From Prevotella sp. (GTDB lineage: Bacteria > Bacteroidota > Bacteroidia > Bacteroidales > Bacteroidaceae), in contig JAILAA010000089.1 in the NCBI GenBank assembly GCA_024681875.1, positions 1 to 38,565 on the forward strand: a stretch of 38,565 nt of DNA. Reading direction: 5' to 3'. Shown piece by piece: positions 1 through 7,252 of this stretch. The notes under the pieces are model-generated. The model was not told where the DNA came from, did not search any database, and saw only the letters and a list, made by a program, of their open reading frames with translations. The first letter of the stretch is position 1. Each line of letters opens with the position of its first letter. A program made the position numbers and the translations under genes.

Positions 1-22
1 ATTGTCAGCTTTCTACATTCAT

Positions 23-121
23 TTATACAAAGATTAAGGTGATGAAGCGTGGGGCTTGGGCTTCACTGACGACCGTTATTTCGAACTTCGTCTGCTCGCC
101 CTGCACGATGCCGGTATCACG
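23..121 (-). pseudogene. 3' remnant of an unidentified gene
   Basis: On the minus strand a short frame ends at 23-25 (TAA) and reads like real coding sequence, with GC-rich third positions and a beta-strand-like pattern (KFEITVVSEAQAPRFITLIF). It is closed upstream by an in-frame TGA at 122-124. The same frame stays open beyond that TGA for about 35 codons until it enters the REP element at about 202. I read it as the decayed 3' end of a gene for a secreted or surface beta-sandwich protein. The family is not recognised and confidence is low. Confidence 0.25.
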
Positions 122-201
122 TCATTCCTGTGAAGACCCAACATTTTCGACCTGTACGGTTGGAATGAACCGATATGGATACACTACTAAGGTCAGTTGT
201 C

Positions 202-311
202 TGCCCCGAAGGGGCGGGAGAATACAGACAGGAGTGAAACCTCTGTAATAAGCCCCGAAGGGGCGACGGAATAAATATGTACCTATCTGTTCTGTCGCCC
301 CTTCGGGGCTT
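202..311. repeat. REP-like palindrome cluster (GCCCC-GAA-GGGGC)
   Basis: Three copies of the short hairpin GCCCC-GAA-GGGGC lie at about 202-214, 252-264 and 297-309. The second and third form a larger inverted pair: arms 250-273 and 288-311 are 24 bp with two mismatches, around a 14-bp loop, so each arm is itself palindromic. A smaller inverted repeat (TACAGA/TCTGTA) sits between copies one and two. This is REP/BIME-like architecture downstream of lutC. It may act as a terminator or mRNA stabiliser for the lut operon. No transposase is adjacent. Confidence 0.75.
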
Positions 312-351
312 CATGCGCGTGGGGATGCCCGTTACAGACAGCTGAACGTGG

Positions 352-948
352 TTATCTGAGCACCACGGTGACGCCGCGGGCAGCTTGGGCGCCATAGACC
401 AGGGCCGACTCGATGTCGGCGGTCTTGCTGGGGCCGCTGATAAATGTGCCGAACTTGTACTGTGAGAAGTATTCCTTCGAGGCGGCGATGCGGGCGTAGG
501 CCTCGTGCATGTTGCTGACGATGGCATCGCGACGGAGCACGATGACGAGCTGCTGCGAGGCGAAGCAGATGGATTTCTCCTTCATCTGCTGCGGAATCCA
601 GATGCAGGCGTTCTCGGCCACGCCGATGCAGCCCTCAATGACGCCCATGTCGACCGCCATCAGCTCCTTTGCATCGCTGACGGTGTCGGGATTCATATCG
701 GCCTCGACACAGGGCAGGTTGCTGGCCACGACCTTGGTGTCGGGATAGGCACGGCGCACAATTTCGTTCAGGTCTTCATCAGCCTTCATCTCAATGAGCT
801 TCGCACCTGCAGTCGTCGTGGTCTTTGTAATAAACTCAGCCACCGGGTCGGCGTAGGTAACGGGCTTCAACTGCGACAGGTCGGGCTTATCGTAGGTCTC
901 GCAGGTGTTCTTGCGAAGCCTTTGCAATATTTCTTCTCTTGAACTCAT
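352..948 (-). CDS. lutC: LutC-type lactate utilization protein (LUD domain)
   Basis: A 198-residue LUD-domain (YkgG/LutC) protein, the small subunit of the LutABC iron-sulfur L-lactate oxidation complex that converts L-lactate to pyruvate in the cytoplasm. It has no cysteine clusters, as expected for LutC. The conserved LUD stretch around VDMGVIEGCIGVAENACIWI is clear. I chose ATG at 946-948 (MSSREEILQRL); a longer reading would begin at TTG 957. It is the last gene of aldA-lutA-lutB-lutC, 42 bp beyond the lutB stop. That gap is filled with 7/8-bp repeats, and REP palindromes follow the stop codon. Confidence 0.9.
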   Translation of the reverse strand: MSSREEILQRLRKNTCETYDKPDLSQLKPVTYADPVAEFITKTTTTAGAKLIEMKADEDLNEIVRRAYPDTKVVASNLPCVEADMNPDTVSDAKELMAVDMGVIEGCIGVAENACIWIPQQMKEKSICFASQQLVIVLRRDAIVSNMHEAYARIAASKEYFSQYKFGTFISGPSKTADIESALVYGAQAARGVTVVLR

Positions 949-965
949 AGCTGTCAATGTAATCT

Positions 966-1034
966 ACTTTACTCCTTACTTCTCAACTCCTTACTCCTTA
1001 CTTTTCAACTCCTTACTCCTCAACTCCTTACTCC
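966..1034. repeat. 7/8-bp tandem repeats at the lutB-lutC junction
   Basis: On the minus strand GGAGTAA/GGAGTTG-like units recur at alternating 7 and 8 bp (15-bp super-period) over about 70 bp. The lutB stop codon (991-993) is inside the array, so the last ~13 codons of lutB are repeat-encoded. Confidence 0.8.
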
Positions 1035-2421
1035 ACAGCTGATGGAACGATTTCTTGGGGAACTTCATCATCTTATGCCCATAGGTCCAAGGATTCAACT
1101 TCAGGTTCATCAGTGGAGCGGGCACCCAGTTGACAGCAGGCGAGAGGCGCAGTGCAGTCTTATAGACCTTGGGATGATTGAAGAGATACGACATGCCGCC
1201 CGACATCATCTTCTTCATCTTATTGGCATGGCCGAGCGATTCCAGCTGCTGCCGCCAGCGGTAGACCTGCGACGAGAGGTCGACCTTGACAGGGCAGACG
1301 TTGTCGCACGAGCAGCAGAGCGAGCAGGCCGACACGTTGTCGTAATACTTGTGTGGGTCGCGCAGCATACCTAGATTGACGCCGATGGGACCGGGGATGA
1401 AATAAGTGTAGCTGTAGCCTGCCGAACGGCGATAGACGGGGCAGGTGTTCATGCAGGCGCCGCAACGCATACACTTCAGCGTCTGCCAGTGCTCGGGGTT
1501 GCCGATAATCTTGCTACGCCCGTTGTCAACAAGCACGATGTGCATTTCGCCACCTGGCCGCGGGCCGCGGAAGTGGCTGGTGTAGACCGTCGTCTCCTGA
1601 CCTGTGCCGCAACGGGCTAACAGGCGCTGGAACACACCCATCGCCTCGTAGTCGGGGATGAGCTTCTCGATGCCCATCGAGACGATGTGCAGCTTGGGGA
1701 TGCTGGTCGACATATCGGCGTTGCCCTCATTGGTGCACACCACAATGTCGCCTGTGGCCGCAATGCCGAAGTTGGCGCCCGTCATGCCGCAGTCGGCCTC
1801 GGCAAACTGCTGACGCAGATGCATACGGGCCACGTAAGTGAGGAAGGTGGGGTCGTTGGGGTCGGCAGGTGAACCGCCGGCCGCACTATAAGTGGCGGCA
1901 ATCTCGTTGAAATCGGGAATGAGGCGACGGAAGGTGTCGCCAATCTCCTCACGATGCACGTGCAGGGCGGGCATCACGATGTGGCTCGGCGCCAGCTTCA
2001 TCATCTGCAGGATGCGCTCGCCCAGATCGGTCTCCACCACGTCGATGCCCTTTTCCTCAAGACTCTCATTCAGGTGGCACTCCTCAGTGAGCATACTCTT
2101 GCTCTTCACCACTTTCTTCACGTTGTGCTGCGAGAGGATGTCGAAGACGATGCGGTTGTATTCGTCGGCATCCTGCGCCCAGTGCACATGTACGCCGTTC
2201 TGGGTGGCATTCTGCTCAAACTGCTCCAAGTAGTCAGCCAGGTGTGTCTCTGTGTGTTTCTTTATTTGGTTGGCAGCCTCACGCAGGTCTTCCCATTCAG
2301 GCAAGGCCTGCGCCATGCTATCACGTTTCAGCCGCACTCCGAAGAACGTTTTGTCGTGACGTGTCACAACAGCATCGTCCTTCAGATAGGCTTCTGCTGC
2401 TTTTGAATGCTTCGTACTCAC
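991..2421 (-). CDS. lutB: LutB-type iron-sulfur L-lactate oxidation subunit
   Basis: A 476-residue protein with an N-terminal LUD domain and two ferredoxin-like 4Fe-4S motifs near the C-terminus (CMRCGACMNTCP and CSLCCSCDNVCP), the standard LutB/YkgF architecture. It carries electrons in the LutABC complex oxidising L-lactate to pyruvate. The start is GTG (2419-2421); there is no internal ATG before residue 35, and the N-terminus STKHSKAAEAYL is family-like. It lies 37 bp after lutA in the same operon. Oddity: the C-terminus ends in repeated SKEL-type pentapeptides encoded by the tandem repeat that runs into the lutC junction, so the tail looks acquired, not ancestral. Confidence 0.92.
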   Translation of the reverse strand: MSTKHSKAAEAYLKDDAVVTRHDKTFFGVRLKRDSMAQALPEWEDLREAANQIKKHTETHLADYLEQFEQNATQNGVHVHWAQDADEYNRIVFDILSQHNVKKVVKSKSMLTEECHLNESLEEKGIDVVETDLGERILQMMKLAPSHIVMPALHVHREEIGDTFRRLIPDFNEIAATYSAAGGSPADPNDPTFLTYVARMHLRQQFAEADCGMTGANFGIAATGDIVVCTNEGNADMSTSIPKLHIVSMGIEKLIPDYEAMGVFQRLLARCGTGQETTVYTSHFRGPRPGGEMHIVLVDNGRSKIIGNPEHWQTLKCMRCGACMNTCPVYRRSAGYSYTYFIPGPIGVNLGMLRDPHKYYDNVSACSLCCSCDNVCPVKVDLSSQVYRWRQQLESLGHANKMKKMMSGGMSYLFNHPKVYKTALRLSPAVNWVPAPLMNLKLNPWTYGHKMMKFPKKSFHQLWSKELRSKELKSKE

Positions 2422-2428
2422 CTTTGGT

Positions 2429-2458
2429 ATTACGATTTACGGTTTTACGATTTACTAG
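2429..2458. repeat. Heptad repeats between lutA and lutB
   Basis: TTAC recurs at 2430, 2437, 2445 and 2452 (spacing 7, 8, 7), filling the whole gap between the lutA stop and the lutB GTG start. Confidence 0.65.
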
Positions 2459-3193
2459 TTAGAGGCCTGCAGAGAGGATTTGCGCAACATGGATGAACTT
2501 GATGTCAAGGCCTTGTTTCTGGGCTACGCCCTGCATGTGCATGAGGCAGGAGGAGTCGGGACCAGTGATATACTCGGCACCAGTGGCCATGTGGCGGCGC
2601 ACCTTCTCCAACCCCATGCGGGCGGAGACGGCCTGTTCCTCGACGGCGAACATGCCGCCGAAGCCACAACACTCATCGGGACGCTCAGGCTCTACAATCT
2701 CGATGCCCTCCACCAGCCGCAGCAAGTCGATGATTTTGTTGAACTTGGGGATGTTGCGCTCCGAAGGTGAAGAGAGGCCCAGCTCACGTACTCCGTGACA
2801 CGAGTTGTGCACGCTGACCTTATGGGGAAACTTGGCGGGCAGCGACTTCACTTGGATGACGTCGTGCAGGAACTCTACCATGTCCATTGTCTTTCCGGCT
2901 GCCTCACACTTCTCCTCCTTCATCAGATTAGGATGGAAGCAGCGCACATAGGCAGCACAGCTGGCACTTGGAGCGACCACGTAGTCGTAGTCCTTGAAGA
3001 GCTTGTCGTATTTCTTGGCCAAGGGAACGGCCATGCGCTCAAAGCCGGCATTGCCCATCGGCTGTCCACAGCAAGTCTGCTTCTCTGGGTAGTCGACGTC
3101 GAGCCCTAACGAGCGTAATAATCGCAATGTCGATACGCCTACCTCAGGGTAGAGCGCATCGACATAGCAAGGAACAAACAGTCCTATTTTCAT
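2459..3193 (-). CDS. lutA: LutA-type lactate utilization protein (CCG domain)
   Basis: A 244-residue cysteine-rich protein of the LutA/YkgE family, made of two CCG domains (CCGQPMGNAG in the first half, CCGFGGMFAV in the second). These bind an iron-sulfur cluster in the LutABC L-lactate oxidase and related heterodisulfide-reductase-like proteins. I set the start at ATG 3191-3193 (MKIGLFVPCYVDAL), which matches the family N-terminus. The frame is open about 30 codons further upstream, but that part overlaps the end of aldA and is not LutA-like. It lies 13 bp after aldA and upstream of lutB. Confidence 0.93.
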   Translation of the reverse strand: MKIGLFVPCYVDALYPEVGVSTLRLLRSLGLDVDYPEKQTCCGQPMGNAGFERMAVPLAKKYDKLFKDYDYVVAPSASCAAYVRCFHPNLMKEEKCEAAGKTMDMVEFLHDVIQVKSLPAKFPHKVSVHNSCHGVRELGLSSPSERNIPKFNKIIDLLRLVEGIEIVEPERPDECCGFGGMFAVEEQAVSARMGLEKVRRHMATGAEYITGPDSSCLMHMQGVAQKQGLDIKFIHVAQILSAGL

Positions 3194-3206
3194 ATTATTG
3201 TAGTCA

Positions 3207-4646
3207 CTAAGCCTCCCAAGTATCCAAGTATGTGACGTGAGTGACCAGATACTCGTCGACACCATGCTTGCCGTCGGCACCTCCAATGCCGCTCTTCTTC
3301 ATGCCGGCATGGAAGCCCTGGATGGCCTCGAAGTGCTCGCGGTTGATGTAGGTCTCGCCAAACTCCAGCTCGCGGCAGGCTTTGACGGCAGTGTTCAAGT
3401 CGTTGGTGAAGATGCTCGAAGCCAGACCGTACTCGCAATCGTTGGCCATGGCGATGACTTCGTCGAGGGTCTCGAACTCGATGAGTGGGATGACAGGGCC
3501 GAAGGTCTCCTCATGGATGATGTCCATGTCCTGACGGCAGTCGTCGAGCACGGTGGCAGCATAGAAATAGCCTTTCTCCCCTACCCTGTGTCCGCCACAC
3601 AGCAGCTTGGCACCCTGCTTGATGGCGCGTTCCACCTTCTCGGTAACGCTCTCCAAAGCACGCTGTTCTACCAGCGGGCCCATGTCGACGCTCTCATCCT
3701 TGCAGGGGTCGCCCACCTTCACAGCCTTCATCTTCTCTACCAGAATCTTCGTAAACTCAGCCTTCACTTCCTTTTGCACATAGACGCGCTCGGCGTTATT
3801 GCAAATCTGGCCATTATTGCCGATACGGCTGTCAACAATCCACTGGGCAGCTCGCTCAAGGTCGGCGTCCTTCATCACGATAGCAGGAGCCTTACCTCCC
3901 AATTCGAGACTTACCTTCGTGATGTTCTTCGAAGCAGCAGCCATGATGCTCTCGCCGGCAGCTACAGAACCCGTCACGGAGACGATGTCAATCTTCGGGC
4001 TTCCAGCCATCTCGTTGCCGATGACGCTTCCCTTACCTGTGACAATATTGATGACGCCTGCGGGCAGGCCCGTCTCAGCCACGACCTTGGCGAACTCGGT
4101 GCAGTTCTCGGGTGTCAACTGGCTAGGCTTGATGACTATGGTACATCCGGCAATCAGGGCAGCACCAGCCTTGCGGGCGATGAGGAAGAACGGGAAGTTC
4201 CAGGGAAGTATGCCAGCTACGACGCCAATAGGCTTCTTAGTCAGCAGAATGGTCTCGTTGGGACGGTCAGAGGGAATGATCTCGCCCTCAATATGACGGG
4301 CGAATGTGGCCATATACTCGAAGTAGGCAATTGTGGCGCCCACCTCGATGGCAGCCCATGCACGTGTCTTGCCCTGCTCACGCATAATGATTTCTGTGAA
4401 TTCATTCTCGCGGGCCTTGATGCCTGCAGCTATCTTCAGCAGATATCCTGCACGCTCGATGGCGGGCGTCTTGGCCCAGGCTTTCTGAGCGGCACGGGCA
4501 GCATCCAATGCGCGGTTCACATCCTCAATGGTGCCTTCCGGCTGGCGCGAGATGACCTCCTCGGTCGAAGGGTTCAATACATTAATCCACTGGCCATTCG
4601 AGCTTGCGCAGAACTGACCGTTGATGTACATCTGTAAGTCTTTCAT
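3207..4646 (-). CDS. aldA: Lactaldehyde dehydrogenase (NAD-dependent)
   Basis: A 479-residue aldehyde dehydrogenase, the same length as E. coli AldA. Catalytic features are visible: the cofactor-site PWNFPFF motif, ELGGKAP with the general-base glutamate, and GQICNNAERVYV with the nucleophilic cysteine. AldA oxidises L-lactaldehyde, the aldolase product of L-fucose and L-rhamnose catabolism, to L-lactate. Being first in an operon with lutABC supports this substrate: the L-lactate made would be taken on to pyruvate. A Bacteroidetes -7 box (TATCTTTG) lies about 44 bp upstream. A glycolaldehyde or other aldehyde substrate cannot be excluded from sequence alone. Confidence 0.9.
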   Translation of the reverse strand: MKDLQMYINGQFCASSNGQWINVLNPSTEEVISRQPEGTIEDVNRALDAARAAQKAWAKTPAIERAGYLLKIAAGIKARENEFTEIIMREQGKTRAWAAIEVGATIAYFEYMATFARHIEGEIIPSDRPNETILLTKKPIGVVAGILPWNFPFFLIARKAGAALIAGCTIVIKPSQLTPENCTEFAKVVAETGLPAGVINIVTGKGSVIGNEMAGSPKIDIVSVTGSVAAGESIMAAASKNITKVSLELGGKAPAIVMKDADLERAAQWIVDSRIGNNGQICNNAERVYVQKEVKAEFTKILVEKMKAVKVGDPCKDESVDMGPLVEQRALESVTEKVERAIKQGAKLLCGGHRVGEKGYFYAATVLDDCRQDMDIIHEETFGPVIPLIEFETLDEVIAMANDCEYGLASSIFTNDLNTAVKACRELEFGETYINREHFEAIQGFHAGMKKSGIGGADGKHGVDEYLVTHVTYLDTWEA

Positions 4647-4689
4647 ACGTGTAGTTGTTTTTAGGTTGAGTTTGTTATTAAATCATTGG

Positions 4690-4697
4690 CAAAGATA
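4690..4697 (-). promoter_or_regulatory. -7 box of the aldA-lutABC operon
   Basis: TATCTTTG on the minus strand matches the Bacteroidetes -7 consensus TAnnTTTG, 44 bp before the aldA ATG. A TTTG lies only 15 bp upstream, so the -33 element is poor. Confidence 0.6.
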
Positions 4698-4790
4698 GTA
4701 AAAGATTTCGAACAAAAGCATTTTGCGCTAAAAAAAAATAACAATTCATCAAAAATCAAGTAAATAGAATCAAATTTCGAAGAAAAGGCT

Positions 4791-4798
4791 TATCTTTG
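4791..4798 (+). promoter_or_regulatory. -7 box of gluQ
   Basis: TATCTTTG ends 15 bp before the gluQ ATG (4814), implying a very short leader. No clear TTTG at -33. It diverges from the aldA promoter about 95 bp away. Confidence 0.55.
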
Positions 4799-4813
4799 CC
4801 ACAAATAAGAGCA

Positions 4814-5770
4814 ATGATAACAGGACGTTTCGCACCATCACCGACAGGCCGCATGCATCTGGGCAATGTGTTCAGCGCATTGCTGTCGTGGCTGTCAGCC
4901 AAAAGCAAGGGAGGGCGCTGGCTGCTGCGCATAGAGGACATCGACCCGCAGCGCTCGCGCATGGAATATGCTAAGCTGTTGATGGACGACTTGCAGTGGC
5001 TGGGGCTGACATGGGACGGCAAGCCTGTATTTCAAAGTCAGCGTACCGACATCTACGAACATTATTATAATATGTTACAGCAGCAGGGGCTCACCTACCC
5101 TTGCTACTGCACACGTGCCGACCTGCTGGCGACCCAGGCGCCACATGAGAGTGACGGACGAGTTGTCTATCCTGGCACATGCAGGCCGGATAGAGGTGAG
5201 AAGTGTGAGGTGAGAGGTGAGAAGTGTGCCCCTGCTGCCACGCGCCTGATGGTAGCCGATGAAACCATTTCCTTTACCGACGGCCACTATGGCACTCAAA
5301 GTGTGAACATGGCGCGCCAAGTGGGCGACTATATCATACGACGCAAAGACGGTGCATGGGCCTATCAGCTGGCTGTTGTGGTTGACGACGGTCTGATGGG
5401 CATCAACGAGGTAGTGCGTGGACGCGACCTGCTGCTGTCATCGCCACAGCAAATATCTTTGTCGCGTCTTCTTGGTTTCACGCCCCCCCATTTTATTCAC
5501 TTGCCGTTGCTCATCAACAATGCCGGACAGCGGCTTTCAAAACGCGACCAAAGCCTTGACATGGGTGCGCTTCGCCAGCATTATACTGCATCTGAAATCA
5601 TCGGCCTTCTGGCTCACTCTGCATGCCTGCTACCTCAGCCCCACCCCACAACAGCCAACCAACTTCTCGCTCTTTTATCGGAAGCCCAGGAAAGCCCGGA
5701 AAGTCCGGATAACCCGGGAAACCTCTGGAACATAGTGCCGCACGATGACATTACTGTCAGTATCATTTAG
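4814..5770 (+). CDS. gluQ: Glutamyl-Q tRNA(Asp) synthetase
   Basis: A 318-residue truncated GluRS paralogue that attaches glutamate to queuosine in tRNA(Asp). It has the class I signature (FAPSPTGRMHLGN), a KMSKS-like loop (QRLSKRD), no anticodon-binding domain, and the GluQ zinc site CYC...YPGTC at about residues 97-126. Start ATG 4814; a TTG at 4796 lies inside the -7 box and is rejected. Oddity: straight after the last zinc cysteine a 35-bp run of five heptads (5193-5227) encodes DRGEKCEVRGEKC, an apparent in-frame insertion. Its stop is 3 bp from that of the convergent symporter gene. queA, also in queuosine synthesis, lies further right. Confidence 0.9.
   Translation: MITGRFAPSPTGRMHLGNVFSALLSWLSAKSKGGRWLLRIEDIDPQRSRMEYAKLLMDDLQWLGLTWDGKPVFQSQRTDIYEHYYNMLQQQGLTYPCYCTRADLLATQAPHESDGRVVYPGTCRPDRGEKCEVRGEKCAPAATRLMVADETISFTDGHYGTQSVNMARQVGDYIIRRKDGAWAYQLAVVVDDGLMGINEVVRGRDLLLSSPQQISLSRLLGFTPPHFIHLPLLINNAGQRLSKRDQSLDMGALRQHYTASEIIGLLAHSACLLPQPHPTTANQLLALLSEAQESPESPDNPGNLWNIVPHDDITVSII
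5193..5227 (+). repeat. Five heptad repeats inside gluQ
   Basis: Units gaggtga, gaagtgt, gaggtga, gaggtga, gaagtgt follow one another without a break, 35 bp in total, within the gluQ coding region. GAGGTGA recurs at the ftsY-rimO junction. Confidence 0.85.
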
Positions 5771-5773
5771 TGG

Positions 5774-7180
5774 TCACTCCCAACACTCTATTGTGTTTTC
5801 CAGCTCAGGCAATTGACTGCGGTGGAAAACAGGTTCCTTGATGCCCTGCTTCTTCTGTCTTCTGTAATCGTCGAGCAGGCGGAAGGCATAGCGGCCCAGT
5901 AGCACGATAGCCACGAGGTTGCAGGCCGTGAGGAAAGCCATGAAGAAATCGACGATGTTCCATGCCAACTCGAAACTAGCCATAGCTCCAAACATCACCA
6001 TCACGCCTGCGGAACAGATGCGATAGATAGTCATCACTTTCTGATTAGGCGTGATGAAGCGAATGTTCGCTTCACCATAGTAATAGTTGCCGATGATGCT
6101 GGAAAACGCGAAGAGAAAGATGGCCACGGCCACAAACACAGGACCGGCAGCGCCCACCTCCGACTGCAACGCCGACTGAGTCAGGGCAATGCCGTTGAGC
6201 TCGGGATGCTGATATAGACCACTGATAAGGATGATAAACGCCGTGCAGGAACAGACCAGCAGGGTATCAGTAAAGACGCCGAGCGCCTGTATGAGGCCTT
6301 GCTTCACAGGATGCGTCGTGGTAGCAGTAGCCGCTACGTTAGGTGCACTGCCCTCGCCTGCCTCGTTACTGAAGAGTCCACGCTTGATGCCGTTCATCAT
6401 CGTAGCGCCAATGCCACCGCCCGCCACCTGTCCGAATCCGAAAGCATCTTCCACAATGACCTTCAACACATGGGGAACATGTTCAAGGTTGGTTGCTATC
6501 ACTACCAAGGCCAGCACCACATAACCTACCGCCATCAGGGGGACAAGCACAGAACTGACGTGTGCGATGCGCTGGATGCCGCCAAAAACGATGAACAATG
6601 CCATTGCCGCCAGCAAGGTGCCCACCCACATTGGCGAGAAGCCGAATGCCTCCTGCATTGCACCGCAGATGGTGTTCGCCTGAATAGAATTGTTAGAAAG
6701 TCCGAACTGACAAGTAATGAGCACCGCGAAGAGCACCGCCATCCACCGCTTGTGCAGACCTTGCTGAATATAGTAGGCAGGGCCGCCGATGAACGAATCC
6801 TTGTGTTTCTTCTTAAACAGCTGCGCAAGCGTAGACTCAACGAAAGCAGTGGCGGAGCCCATGAGCGCTATCAGCCACATCCAAAACACAGCACCAGGGC
6901 CTCCTATGGCAATAGCTGTGGCTACGCCCGCCAAATTGCCCGTTCCCACTCGTGTGGCTACACTGACAGCAAAGGCCTGAAATGAAGAGATATGCTTTGT
7001 TCCTTTGGCCGTATCGACTGCCGATTCTGTCAGCAATCGAAACATCTCGCCTATCATGCGGAACTGCACGAAGCGTGTCTTCCATGTAAACCACAGGCCA
7101 CAGCCCACCAAAGCCCCTATGAGCACATAGCTCCAAATTGCATCGTTCAATTGGGTAATCAGCTCGTTCATCGTCATCAT
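5774..7180 (-). CDS. Sodium:alanine/glycine symporter, AGCS family
   Basis: A 468-residue polytopic membrane protein with the AGCS family signatures: the GGPAYYIQQGL segment near residue 130 and the SNEAGEGSAPN motif near residue 270. It is expected to import alanine or glycine with Na+ across the inner membrane. Start ATG 7178-7180 (MMTMNELITQLND); a second ATG three codons in is equally possible. It is the last gene of the long minus-strand series that begins with ftsY, 72 bp beyond queA. That gap contains an imperfect palindrome at 7199-7214. Substrate cannot be decided from sequence. Confidence 0.88.
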   Translation of the reverse strand: MMTMNELITQLNDAIWSYVLIGALVGCGLWFTWKTRFVQFRMIGEMFRLLTESAVDTAKGTKHISSFQAFAVSVATRVGTGNLAGVATAIAIGGPGAVFWMWLIALMGSATAFVESTLAQLFKKKHKDSFIGGPAYYIQQGLHKRWMAVLFAVLITCQFGLSNNSIQANTICGAMQEAFGFSPMWVGTLLAAMALFIVFGGIQRIAHVSSVLVPLMAVGYVVLALVVIATNLEHVPHVLKVIVEDAFGFGQVAGGGIGATMMNGIKRGLFSNEAGEGSAPNVAATATTTHPVKQGLIQALGVFTDTLLVCSCTAFIILISGLYQHPELNGIALTQSALQSEVGAAGPVFVAVAIFLFAFSSIIGNYYYGEANIRFITPNQKVMTIYRICSAGVMVMFGAMASFELAWNIVDFFMAFLTACNLVAIVLLGRYAFRLLDDYRRQKKQGIKEPVFHRSQLPELENTIECWE

Positions 7181-7252
7181 TCTTCATTCATTTTTTTCCT
7201 ACAACATGTCGTAGAGCCAGCCCCAATGACTCCTCACCAAGCGTAGCATCTG

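Noticed and set aside
39..248. A 69-codon plus-strand frame at the left edge
   Set aside because: It runs into REP DNA, and the opposite strand shows better coding character.
117..527. A 136-codon minus-strand frame overlapping the end of lutC
   Set aside because: Out of frame with lutC and crosses the REP cluster; no family features.
3237..4637. A 466-codon open frame on the plus strand opposite aldA
   Set aside because: It is exactly antisense to a well-conserved aldehyde dehydrogenase, has no domain sense, and arises from the codon usage of the real gene.
4796..4813. Earlier TTG start for gluQ
   Set aside because: It falls inside the -7 promoter box, and MITGRFAPSPTGR at 4814 matches the family start.
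6299..6985. A 228-codon plus-strand frame inside the symporter gene
   Set aside because: Antisense shadow of the AGCS gene; composition rich in His/Arg/Cys with no protein-family features.
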